A stretch of 64,000 bases of DNA from Pseudeuparius sepicola (Eukaryota > Arthropoda > Insecta > Coleoptera > Anthribidae): NCBI GenBank assembly GCA_963920635.1, contig OY987307.1, positions 22,521,735-22,585,734 of the forward strand. The letters are read 5' to 3'. A program made the position numbers and the translations under genes. Positions 12,701 to 23,256 of the stretch are shown piece by piece (within the stretch, counting starts at the first letter, position 1; every line of letters starts with the position of its first letter). The notes below the pieces were generated by a model. The model had not been told where the DNA came from, did not search any database, and saw nothing but the letters and a program-made list of their open reading frames with translations.

Positions 12701-15700
12701 TTCCAAGCTTTCGCCCTTTGATTGAGGGCTTCGTCAGGGAATAATTATAAATTATATTAATTGTTCAATTATTCCAAAAATTATATAAATTTGGTTTCAA
12801 TATGGCCGAAAAAGAAGTAATATGGCGAAATTTCTGCAATTTTTTTGTCTTCACATTTCAGTAGAATCATATGTCAAATTCCTTCCGCCATATTACTACT
12901 TTTTGGGCCATATTGAAACACCAAATTTATATAATTTTTGCAATAATTGAACTATTAATATAATTCCCTGACGAAGCCCTCACTCAAAGGGCGAAAGCTT
13001 GGAACATTAATAATTATGGTTCATTAAAGATTATTGTAATTAACACTGTTGCTTGATGATAACCATGTTATTGATTTCCATCATTAAAATTAAATACTTA
13101 TATCATATGCATATATGCTCAATGCTGAAACCTAACCTTTAATATTCTATTCTTTATTTAATTTATGCAATTTATGCAAATTCAGTAGAAATACTATACT
13201 TATCATATTCGATTTAAAGGGAAACATGTAAGGAATACAGTTTTTACAAAGCTCCGGGAGTATTTACAGCTAAATAAAATGGCGGATGGGAGGTTTCAGG
13301 CTGGGAAGAATGGGAGTTTTTAAAAATCCCGGGAGTAAACCTATCACTATGAATTTATAACTACACACTTCAGGCAGTTTTCGAATGTATAAAGAGCAAA
13401 AAAAAAATCCAAATTGAACGTCAGTGCATTGATGCGTAAATAACTATTTATATTACTCAGATTTTTTGGTCCAATTATCGCACTTGTCTGTCGTCCGGTT
13501 GCGATACAATCGTACACATACCATTCGTAATATAAGTAGCTATTACAGGTTGATGAGGGCACCAACGATAGAAGGCTATGCGGCGAGGCACAGCAAACTC
13601 TCAAAAAGTGTAACTTTCAACAGGGACACTCTCCAAAGTCCTCCGAACAGTGCCGCAATCACCGGTGCTCCACAGAGCCTCTTCCCCTTCGTGAATTCAC
13701 CCACGGACAATAGTATAGAAGCCAAGGAGCAGGTGAGACATTTTAACTTTTGCCACAAGTATTTTCTTGGCTTAGAAAAAAATTCTCATACCGTTGCAAT
13801 TTGAAATATTCATCACTTCCACTCAAGTTAGTAGTGATGTGAACTGTACTCTGTCCCCATATTGAAAGCTCATTGTCAATTTATGAAAACAAAAAAACCG
13901 GGTGGGGTTCATCTTAAATTACAGGTCCTTTTGCATTTCAGCCGTTTAAAATTTGTGAGCGGTGTTAGTTTCAAAGTAGGTGCTTAAGAATCTGTTTACA
14001 ATGGCTCGTTATAAAAGTAATCAAGCCTTGTATAAGTATAATGAGAAACGTTAGTAGATATTTTAAGTGAAAGCGAGGCTTTGGTATACTGCAGGACTTA
14101 AATATGAATAAAAATAGGCATACCTAGTAGTTACCTAATAAATTTTACATAATTTTAAGAATAGTAACTTTTTTCTATGCAAAATGTTTGATAAAGAAAG
14201 AAAAATTCACCTCATATTACTTCAACTTGGGATATTTACTTTATTTAATAGCAAAGACTTCTCTCCTGTTTTCTCAGGAGAAACGAGCTGAAATAGAAAA
14301 ATATGGGATCCAGCTAGTTCCTGCTAAAAGCAACAACCAAGTGAAGCTTCTCAAAAGTAAGTAACATTTGTGTTCTCAATTTAAATGTAACTAAGCATTT
14401 TATTATTATTACCCAAAGGTATAGTAAATAAACTATCATGCTATAAGTACAGGAAGTTTTGCATTAAAAACACATTTTGTTGTTTGCAATCGGTACTTGA
14501 CCAGTAGCTTGAAGCTGTATTTTTTTTGTCAGATGAGTAGTTATCAAAATGGCTTTGAATTTATTTTCGCTGTATAGTTTAAAAGATTTTGGGATTTATT
14601 GTTAACCTCATTTAAAAACACCTCTGACGTCACTGATGTGGAAATGTAAAGCTAGTGTCAAGTGCTGAAATATATTTATTTGTGGCGATTTCGAATCAAT
14701 CAAAATAAAATAAATAATATGCGCCGATGGAAACCAGCCCATATTTTATGAAACTATCATAATCAATTAAGAAATTTTCAATAAAACGATGTTAAAAAAT
14801 AATTATATTGGTCCTATGTACAAACAAAACAATGCACTTTATCATACTAAAAGGTAGAAGGAAATTGAGAAAAAATAAAGTTTTAGAGCATCTTTCAGAG
14901 GTAGCTTGTTAAATATTTACCTGTGAAACGAAAGCCCGGGCTCTTGCTTTTGCAACCAAACGCTGAACAATTCATCATCGTTCATCGTTCCCTTTAATCT
15001 TTGTTACTTTTAATTCACAAATGCACGAAATTAACTCACAACGTACTTGCTTTGTTTGCCACATATAAAATGGCCGCCGTTCAAAACGATGTAATAAAAT
15101 CTATACACGTCAGGGTAGGCACGCGCGGTGTCCTCTATCTTGTCCAAGGATGGTACATTTTCTAAATGGTCATGCTCTCATTTTGTCATATGGAAACATA
15201 GACAAGACAACTTAAAGAAATATGCTCGAAAATATGTTTGTCTTAATTGTTAAAAAATGTTAGTAACCTGATGATGGCCTTTGTGCCGGAACGTACGTCA
15301 TATGACTAACAAATAAATGACGTTTTTTGTATGGTCGAAACCCAAGAGTTTTATTGTTTATTGATTGATTATTGATACGACCAGGAAATACCATTTTTAC
15401 ATGGTTTATGGTTGACTTTATATCTTTGTTTTTAGGGTAATATGCCAAATTGCCATGGTGGTGTTTACAAAGCAGTGGCGTTAAAGTTATTCTAAACAGG
15501 TGGTTAAAACTACTTTTTAAAAATTGATTTAGAGAAAAACTAATTGTACTTTTGCAAGTTCAAATAGCGCAAGGCACTGTGCAATTGTGCATGTAACCTA
15601 TTCCATACAAATTTTCATTATGGAGTATTTCGTACCTGCGCTACAACACAAGATAACCGTTCGCTCTATCCCCAGCGTCCCTAGATGATGAGCAGCAGTA

Positions 15701-18700
15701 CTTCGCGGACATTTTGCTCGCGATCAAGCAGGTCATGAGCAGCCATCTGCAGGACATGCAGCAAAAATTCCAAGAACGGTTTGAGAAGCTGGAAGACGAG
15801 GTCAGGCACCGGGACCATATTATCGGCCAGCTGAGGGATCACATAGCCGAATTGGAGAAATTAACTGACACCTCGGTAAAGCATCAAATAGTACTTCTTT
15901 ATAATAAGTGTTCAGCGGTAAGAACCATCTAATATTTTTGTGTACACACAGGACTCGATAGATACTGTGATAGGCAGCAAGGACAAGCATTCGTCATGGG
16001 AAGAAGCCACCTGTGTAGAACTGGAAGAAATCCAAGAGCTGCCTCAACCTCTGAACATTTGGCCTTCCAATACGGAGAGACAGAGTGTGGTGCTGCATAT
16101 TGAGTCAACGACAGGTAAGTTATACTATTACCCCATTGTCCAAGGTTCATTACTTTAACTTATATCTTAATTCTGGTTTCTGCTCAAACCTCTCGATTCT
16201 TGCCGACGAACTGCAAGCCTGGCCGTCAGAACGCCGTCTGGAAGCATACAGTACGAGTATTTCAAGTTGTTAACAAGAAGAGCCACCTTTTTACTTTAAA
16301 CTTTTTCTTTGAATAAAGAACCCCAGGAGGGAGCTACTTTGGGCTTAACACTCGACCGGGACAGTCTCTGCATATGGCAGGATGTCGTTTCGGTTATTAC
16401 AGTGGCGCGCACCTTTGAGTTGTTTCAACAAACTAATCGAGGCAGAAATCCTGATTTTTCGTGAAATCAGTACCTACAATACAGGGAAAAAATTATAAGA
16501 CACGTATAAGTTTAGGAATCATTGATAATACAGCAATTCTAATTTTAAATTTCCAATTATGAAGAAGTAGGTACCTACACAAACGCCTATGCCACTTTGG
16601 TGCATGCCCTCAAAAGTTAATTTAAATTATAAAATTTCTTACCGATAAATTATTATCCTCAAACGTTTTAGTTTTGGCGGTCAGGGAAGTGCCACAAGTC
16701 GCACAGCGCACAGCTAAGCATAATAACTCGAAAAGGATCTAAATACCACATACTAACACCTATCACCGTGTCAGATATCAAAATATTGTGTCAAAACTTG
16801 CTAACTACCAAAGGCGATTTCTGCCTCGCGTATTTTATAATACACTCCTTCCTGGGATTTCTTTATTCAGGAGACTTTTTTCAAATAAATTATTCTTTAT
16901 AACAACTTTTGCCTCCAAAATTATAGAGACTCAGCTAATTTCTTGTTAGTACAACAACTAGGTATCACTGACAAATATCACAGACCTTTGAATTCCCTGG
17001 TTAAACCATCTGGATCTTTTTACGAAAATCAAAATGTTAGGTAATGGTATGGCTATCACCACATCACTGGCCATTATCCCCTGATCAAAAACTTAACACC
17101 TCAGTCCGAAATATCCAGGTTAGTCGCATACCTAGTGATACGATGTTATTCTCTCATCCTCTTCACACTTCGAAGAAAGTATTTCGCCACCTCTCATAGA
17201 CTTATGCATGCTACTCTCGCAGACACACCTAGAACAAGTTGGAAGTTTTGAATTTTGGTGAGAGACCGTATAGTGTTAGTCCAGTTTGCTTCCCACGTAA
17301 TGGGAATTGTAGGATTACTAAAGGTGAGACAAGAAAAATCTGGTTTCAATTATTGGGACTACTACAGGCGGCCGCATTACCTTTAATTGACTATCTGGAA
17401 GTTAGAAAACTTAAAAATTGTGAACTATGATGGGAAATATTTTGCCTCCTTTGGAATCTATGGCACTGGCATGTCACATAAAACCTGATGGCAGTTGGAC
17501 ACTGACCTATAACAAAACTTGTGCCAGCCCATTTATGTGGTCTCCTTGGAGTATACAGAAAACAAACTTCGCCTCAAGGCTTCACTTTTCCTATGTGATA
17601 GACTGTGACATGCTGGGTCCCTTTATTTTAGAGAGTCCCTGGTTCATCCCCTCAGTTAGGGAACTAGTGATACGATGTTATTCTCTCATCCTCTTCACAC
17701 TTCGAACAAGTCGAAAGTATTTCGCTACCTCTCATAGACTTATGCATGCCACTCTCGCAGACACACCTAGAACAAGTTGGAAGTTTTGAGTTTTGGCGAG
17801 AGACCGTATAGTGTTAGTCCAGTTTGCTTCTCTATGGGTTCTCTACGGGATCGTTCATCCCCTCAGTTAGGGAACTAGCCAAAGCCGGCATTTGAGGGTT
17901 TCCGTGGCACTAACTAAATGAAACGTCGTACGATATACAACGCCCACTAGTACAGTAAAACTAACAAAAAATTAGGCCAAACCCAAACATCCAAAAAAAG
18001 TCCTTTCTAGCGCGAAATAGTTCCATACCCTACTAAGAGTTAGTACTAAAAAGTTACACCACCAGCAGCGTCGGGTTTCGGGGGGAGGGAGTGAAAAGGG
18101 CAGGAAATTCTTATTTTTCACAGTTTTGCAAGAATATCTAGTAAACTATAAGGTTTAGCGCAAACGTCATCCTATACGCAAATGATATACATTAAATTCC
18201 GAACAAGAATTGTTATATACAGAATTATGGTAAAAAGAACGGTTTCCATGATATGGAGGGGTAAAGATTTCTTTGTTTTTATTTCACGTAGTTTTTGCTG
18301 AAAAAACTTAAAATGATTACAGTATAAATTAGTAACTGAATAATGTATGTAGAATATATATAGATATATCTATGCATATATAGATACATATTACACCCAT
18401 AGATTGTTATTATTTGTCACAACATAACCTCATAAGTATATGACTGTAAATATGTCCAATACAAGTTAGTAGCCTTAGTTAATTTGTACTCACTTTTTGC
18501 CCTCATTCATTAGAGCGTTCTGATTTACATTCGTTCTTTTATGTCAAATCATTCCCATATCTAATTTGTCCTTAGCTTGTAAAAATGAGAAAGTCATGAA
18601 TAGGAAGCTCATGTGAAAAACAAGAAAATATATTATATTAAACAATCCTCATCGTATGCTTCTGCAGAGATGGATGCGTCCAAAACTGCGAGTGTCGAAG

Positions 18701-19845
18701 AAGTGGTCTCAATTGTTTAAGTATGTGCAGCAATTGCTTAGGAGATACTGTAATCATCGACGACGACTTAAATGATGATTCTTAAGTGGACGAAGAACAC
18801 GAAGATTTGTTTCCTCTTACCAGCCCGAGTGAACTATTTGGTGCTGACTGATAACGCAATTAATGATTCACCTAAAACTTATAACCTTTTGTATCGTTTT
18901 GATTTCCCTTCAATTTTTTCAATATAGATTGTTTAATATATTTTCTTGTTTTTCACATGAGCTTCCTGTTCATGACTTTCTCATTTTTACAAGCTAAGGA
19001 CAAATTAGATATGGGAATGATTTGACATAAAAGAACGAATGGAAATCAGTAAGCTGTATGAATGAGGGCAAAAAGTGAGTACAAATTAACTAAGGCTACT
19101 AACTTGTATTGGACATATTTACAGTCATATACTTATGAGGTTATGTTGTGACAAAAAATAACAATCTATGGGTGTAATATGTATCTATATATGCATATAT
19201 ATATCTATATATATTCTACATACATTATTCAGTTACTAATAATTTGTACTGTAATCATTTTAAGTTTTTTCAACAAAAACTACGTGAAATGAAAACAAAG
19301 AAATCTTTACCTCTGCATATCATGGAAACCGTTCACTTTACCATAATTCTGTACATAACAATTCTTGTTCGGAATTTAATGTATATCATTTGCGTATAGG
19401 ATGACGTTTGCGCTAAACCTCATAGTTTACTAGATATTCACGCAACTGTGAAAAATAAGAATTTTCTGCCCTTTTCACCCCCTCCCCCCGAAACCCGACG
19501 CTGGTGGTGGTGTAACTTTTTAGTACTAACTCTTAGGAGGGTATGGAATTATTTCGCGCTAGAAAGAACTTTTTTTTTGGATGTTTGGGTTTTGGACCAA
19601 TTTTACTGTACTTCACTGGTACCCCGTCCCTTCCAGAGTCCGAGTCCGACCAGGGCGAGCCGTCCGAGTCGGACCAGACGGACTACGAGTCCGGCGACCA
19701 GCTGGAGTCGTCCACGTGGGAGATCGAGCTGCTGGCGGCGCAGATGCGCGAGCGGCGCGCCGCCAGCCTCGACCACGGCTTCGGCAGGCCGCTGCGCAAG
19801 CGCCTGGCCAAGGGGGCCAGCGTCGACGGCTCCCCCCGGGATTGA
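3772..19845 (+). CDS. Last eight coding exons of an unidentified coiled-coil-tailed protein
   Basis: Exons: 3772-4155, 11298-11468, 11715-11966, 13549-13732, 14278-14356, 15676-15875, 15952-16114, 19637-19845. All introns are GT-AG, phases agree at all seven junctions, and TGA is at 19843-19845. The first exon begins mid-codon, so the gene starts before the window; 546 residues are visible. In order: RDRIKLATSPKEKDAG with an Ala/Pro-rich stretch; SPEYGPLPFVKKLKILNER; Ser-rich exon 3; APTIEGYAARHSKL in exon 4; an amphipathic coiled coil in exon 6 (DMQQKFQERFEKLEDEV to RDHIAELEKL); an acidic SESD-repeat end. No membrane segment is seen. I do not recognise it. A long cytoplasmic tail with a late coiled coil resembles cyclic-nucleotide-gated or EAG-type channels, but this is a weak guess. 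Exon 1 and exon 8 are much richer in GC than the middle exons. Confidence 0.85.
4724..4948 (-). pseudogene. Cys-rich C-terminal remnant of a transposon protein
   Basis: The minus strand reads CFCRDGCVQNREC, then RRSGLNCSSMCSNCLGLAC, then an Asp/Glu-rich tail ending FGAD and a stop. The cysteine spacing resembles CXC/CRC-type tails of insect transposon proteins. A decayed sister copy lies on the plus strand at about 18641-18851. The N-terminal part is cut off where the nested element begins. Confidence 0.5.
4960..5698. mobile_element. TACAGGGTG-family foldback nested in copy 1
   Basis: Ends CAGGGTGAGTCACATCTAAA and its complement; the arms (about 4960-5230 and 5425-5698) are nearly complementary. 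TATA is repeated at 4956-4959 and 5699-5702, equivalent to a TA duplication with TACAGGGTG ends. The sister copy at 17949-19612 lacks it, so the empty site GTTTAATATATTTTC is known. Confidence 0.85.
6651..10795. mobile_element. Decayed mariner-like debris split by a LINE
   Basis: TACAGGGTG-type ends at 6651 and 10795 bracket two transposase fragments in inverted orientation: minus strand about 7040-7290 and plus strand 10348-10570. Both translate to related text (PVLMENVPLHLRRTMWFQHD; and IWLKHDGAPAHKANIVKEFL), typical of Tc1/mariner-type transposases before a catalytic Asp. The left copy has an in-frame stop and other breaks. The LINE lies between them. Confidence 0.6.
7540..10290 (+). mobile_element. 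Jockey-type non-LTR retrotransposon, 5'-truncated and frameshifted
   Basis: The endonuclease C-terminal half is at 7655-8152 (CGGDLNINLL, TRITKNTMALLDLI, DHLYVFCEL). A linker follows in another frame (NPPWFTENIKNKDKAW). Reverse transcriptase is at 8513-8842 and 8883-10043, with LDYSKAFDTINH, GVPQGSVLGPILF and catalytic YADD (FYADDTQL). Frame breaks near 8150, 8500 and 8842 show it is dead. The 3' end has a TTA-repeat tail at about 10268-10287, common in Jockey-like elements. The clade is inferred from motifs only. Confidence 0.85.
12232..13349. mobile_element. hAT-like foldback with GGGAATATTCCC motifs, copy A
   Basis: Ends TAGAGATGGGT and ACCTATCACTA. Flanking 8-mers TGAGTTCA and TGAATTTA match at 6 of 8, a decayed duplication. 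GGGAATATTCCC occurs at 12247, 12259 and 12293, with GGGAACATTCCC at 12336. The interior is a palindrome containing CGAAGCCCTCA-type arms. No coding capacity seen. It lies in intron 3 of the plus-strand gene. Confidence 0.75.
16307..16872. mobile_element. CTTTGAATAA-ended TIR element, copy 1
   Basis: Left end CTTTGAATAAAGAACCCCAG; right end is its imperfect complement. Flanks show an approximate duplication (ACTTTTT). It lies in the last intron of the plus-strand gene. Its internal mini-exon has a frameshift. Confidence 0.65.
17949..19612. mobile_element. Long-inverted-repeat element, copy 2
   Basis: Arms of about 690 bp (17949-18640 and 18930-19612) surround a 290-bp loop. The loop carries the decayed Cys-rich tail on the plus strand, opposite in orientation to copy 1. 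The right end is 24 nt before the last exon (19637) of the plus-strand gene. No clear target duplication was resolved. Confidence 0.7.
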
Positions 19846-20573
19846 TATAGGGTGTTCCGGAGGGCCGGGACTCGGATCGTCCTGGACGCCGCCTACGCGG
19901 TGGTGTTCTACTAGTTCGGGCTGACGGGGTGGCGGGTCGGCTGACGGAATGGTTGGTGCAGTTGGCGAACGGGGATGCGCGACGTTCTTATTTGTCATTT
20001 TGTCGACGGTTGATGAAAGGAAATAGAGTAGGTCGATATTAACGCTAACCGGTATTGACCAAGGCCACCTAAAAGACAAGACCGAGCAACTCGACTAACC
20101 GTACGCGGATGAGTCATCGTAGCCCGGCCGACGTTTACCTGCGTCTGCGTCCCTTTGAATTTTCGGCGATATTTTCGTGTATTTGTGTATTTTGGTGCGT
20201 TTTAAAGCCATTTTGCAATTACCTAATTGAACGCCAGGCTTTTTTACTAAGACAACAGGTTAGAAGGGCTATAATTAATTTAGTTTTGAAAGTAGGTAGG
20301 CATGTGAAACAGTGAAACATGTTTTTAGGAGTGCGAACAACATTTTCCCACTGAGGGTGAGGATATTGATGAAAGAAGTACCTTAGGATTATATACATTG
20401 TGGAACCGACCAGGCAAACTTTAATCGGTTAAGTTGCGGAAGCACCCTCACTTGATCAAAGTTATGTTTTTATTTGATAGTTGTTTTTATTTGATAGTTC
20501 TTATTTAAACTGTCAATAATTATTACTATTATTTGGCCTACATTTTACCTACTTAGCCTATTAATTTATTATA

Positions 20574-21810
20574 CAGGGTGTAACTAAACGGATGGTCAAA
20601 AATGAAACCACGTATTCTTGGAGTCAAAATAAGGGCACTTTTTCATATATTTTTTTCTCCTACGGGCCATAGTTTTTTTTTATACAGAGCGTAGAAGTTT
20701 TGAGAAAAATATACATATTTCTTAGCATCTCTAGAAATATACGAGATATTTTCTTCAAACTTGGCGTGGCACATGAGCGGATGAGCCGTCAAACTTAAGG
20801 TTGATACGAAGCTTCGGAGGCCCCCAGTTGCGGAGATACAGGGTGTTATTAAAATTAATTAGTTCAGAAAAATGTGAATACCCTGTATAATCCCATTTTT
20901 TTACATTTGTTTTGAGTGGTGACTTCAATGGTTAACAAAAAGTACCTCTTAGTATTTTTTCATATTCCCAGCCGTTTCTTAATTATTTTCAAAGAACTGC
21001 AATGCTGCAATAAACAAGCCATTTTAAGAATAAATCTATAGCAATCTGTGGCTGTCAATTAAACTTTATTTAGCAAAATACGAAAGCAAACACGATAATG
21101 AAAGAAACTTAATGCTATTAGAAAATTATTAAATTATTAAATGTTCGAAATGACAGCCGTCTCTTTCAATACACGCAACTATGCGTTTCCGCATGTTTAT
21201 TACTGCCATTGGCAAGTCCATAGCAAAAAGTGCACGTCAGTCAATTCTTTGAATGAAAATATCATTTTTCAAAATATTGATATTAAAGTGCAAAATTGAC
21301 AGCCAAATGACTCAAATAATGCCAAGTTTAATTATTGACATCCACAGATTGCTATTCTTGAAATGACTTGTTTATTAGCAGCATTGCCCTTCTTCAAAAA
21401 TAATTAAAAAACGGCTGAGAATATGAAAAAATACTAAGAGATACTTTTTGTTAACCATTGGATTTACCAGTCAAAACAAATTTTAAAAATGCGATTATAC
21501 AGGGTATTCATATTTTTCTGGACTAATTAATGTTAGTAACGCCCTGTATCTCCGCAACTGGGGGCCTCAGAAGCTTCATATCAACCTTAAGTTTGACAGC
21601 TCATTCGCTCATGTGACATGCCAAGTTTGAAGAAAATATCTCGTATATTTCTAGAGATACTAATAAATATGTGTATTTTTCTCTAAACTTCTACGCTCTG
21701 TATAAAAAAAAACTATGGCCCGTAGGAGAAAAAAATATAGGAAGAGGTGCCCTTATTTTGACTCCAAGAATATGTGGGTCATTTTTGACCATCAGTTCAG
21801 TTACACCCTG
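20574..21810. mobile_element. 1.24-kb TACAGGGTG foldback downstream of the plus-strand gene
   Basis: Arms of about 500 bp (20574-21075 and 21325-21810), with TATA at both flanks (20570-20573 and 21811-21814). The loop carries the minus-strand end of a mariner-like transposase. It may lie within the 3' UTR of the plus-strand gene. Confidence 0.85.
21129..21240 (-). pseudogene. C-terminal tail of a mariner-like transposase
   Basis: The minus strand reads MAVINMRKRIVACIERDGCH, then FEHLII and a stop. The pattern (basic helix, CIE-x-DG-x-HFEHL, stop) is the usual end of insect mariner-type transposases. The rest of the ORF is absent, so the foldback depended on another source of transposase. Confidence 0.6.
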
Positions 21811-22301
21811 TATAACTGTATACTTAAAATGTAAATATGTAATGTATTAAAAATTTATTTTTGAGTTATTTATAATCTGTGCCTACGTTTGCCACTGCAC
21901 TAATCAATTTGACAGTTGAAACCATAACGGACTTGCCGAAAATAATAATTATATCAAAGACAGGACAGTGAAGACTGGAACTAACTTCTGGTAAAACGCT
22001 CAAATGAAAAAAATGAAGTAACTTAAAGTATTACAGACTAGTGCCAATTAACGGAGTTTTTTGTGTTTTATTTTCTATTTACGTTCTATTAGGTACCTAC
22101 ATCGAAGTTAAGTTTTTATAAAGGTACTTAGAAAATTTGCAATAAACATCGTAATAAATAACATCAATATTTGTAAAGGGATAAAAATGTTAACACTAGC
22201 GATGACAACAAATGACCATTTTAGACTCTGTAAGTAATTTGTAGATACAGATTGTAAGGACAAGATATTAATTGATAAATAGAAATTGTAAAAAAAATTC
22301 T

Positions 22302-22307
22302 AATAAA
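22302..22307 (+). terminator. Candidate poly(A) signal for the plus-strand gene
   Basis: AATAAA, immediately followed by overlapping AATAAAT, lies about 2.46 kb after the TGA at 19845, with a TG-rich stretch about 30 nt downstream. If used, the 3' UTR would contain the 1.24-kb foldback at 20574-21810. Nearer, weaker signals cannot be excluded. Confidence 0.3.
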
Positions 22308-22373
22308 ATAAATGATTAACAATAAATTGTAAAGCTTTGATTGTGTTTTACTTTCACTAGTTATTTATTTTAG

Positions 22374-22461
22374 TTTCCCACCACAATCCTCCGTAAAGTT
22401 TTTGTCACAAGCATGCCTTGAGCACGGTGGTCCATGGATGGAAAACAACAACTACCGAAAA
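22374..22461 (+). CDS. Orphan exon candidate, 88 nt
   Basis: A pyrimidine-rich tract ending TTTTAG precedes the interval and a strong donor AAAA|GTAAGT follows. One frame is open throughout (starts FPPQSSVKFLSQACLEHGG, then PWMENNNYRK). Its phase does not fit exon 7 of the plus-strand gene in that frame; joined in phase it would end after seven residues (VSHHNPP, then a stop). It could be an exon of a third gene, an alternative last exon or a captured exon. Unidentified. Confidence 0.3.
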
Positions 22462-23256
22462 GTAAGTACACTCTTTAAATAATTAAAGTACTGTGGAACA
22501 TAATTTCAATAATTAAAGACCTTTTAAATTCGTATCTACTTTAAGTACGAGATATTTCACCGCTTCCGGGTATAGCTTACATTTACGCACCTCGTTCAAT
22601 CTACCATACCTACCGGCTATAAAGAAAAAAATTTACTCCTCGCTATGTAATAAAATAACAATTTTATGCAGGTGTTCCTTCTTTTTACCTGCGGTACATA
22701 ACCGCTACTGACTGGCTGTGGTAAAATATGGAAGCACTCTTTCATGCATTTTTTATCAAAATAAATTAAAATGATTTTCGGTCGAAACGGTTGATGAAGT
22801 TAACGGGTTTTATAAAATTGAATTATTCATTGCGGTTTATGCAGTCATTGTTGCTTTATTTTCGCCGCATAATTTTTTTATCGAACTTTAAACTCACTGG
22901 AAAACTTAAAAATATTGTTTGTCCCATAATCCTTTAAACTATCTTTTGTTGTAAATTTGGGGACGATACTAATTATCATCTCGTTGTTTATTTTATTGGC
23001 TAATGACTTAAGCTTCATGTGGGTGCAACTTGGGGTTCGGATCCCAGTTGATTTCTACATATTATAAGATGCTGGGTGAATGCCCAAAGAGTTGGTTTCC
23101 CATGTGCGCTCAGTCTTTTATTTATTTTGTGATCGGTGCCTAGGTACCGAGGTAAATAAATTGTGTTGTGCAATTTGCACGCCTTATGACATGAATCTCC
23201 AGTATCCCCACTTTTTGCATTCGTTCGAACAAATATTATATTTTTTAAAATCTTAA

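Noticed and set aside
16085..16273. Possible extra exon between exons 7 and 8 of the plus-strand gene
   Set aside because: Exons 7 and 8 already join in phase, and no acceptor/donor pair in 16198-16270 is convincing.
19581..20079. Other open frames over the last GC-rich exon
   Set aside because: Only the frame ending at 19845 continues the phase from exon 7; the others are Arg/Pro-rich shadows.
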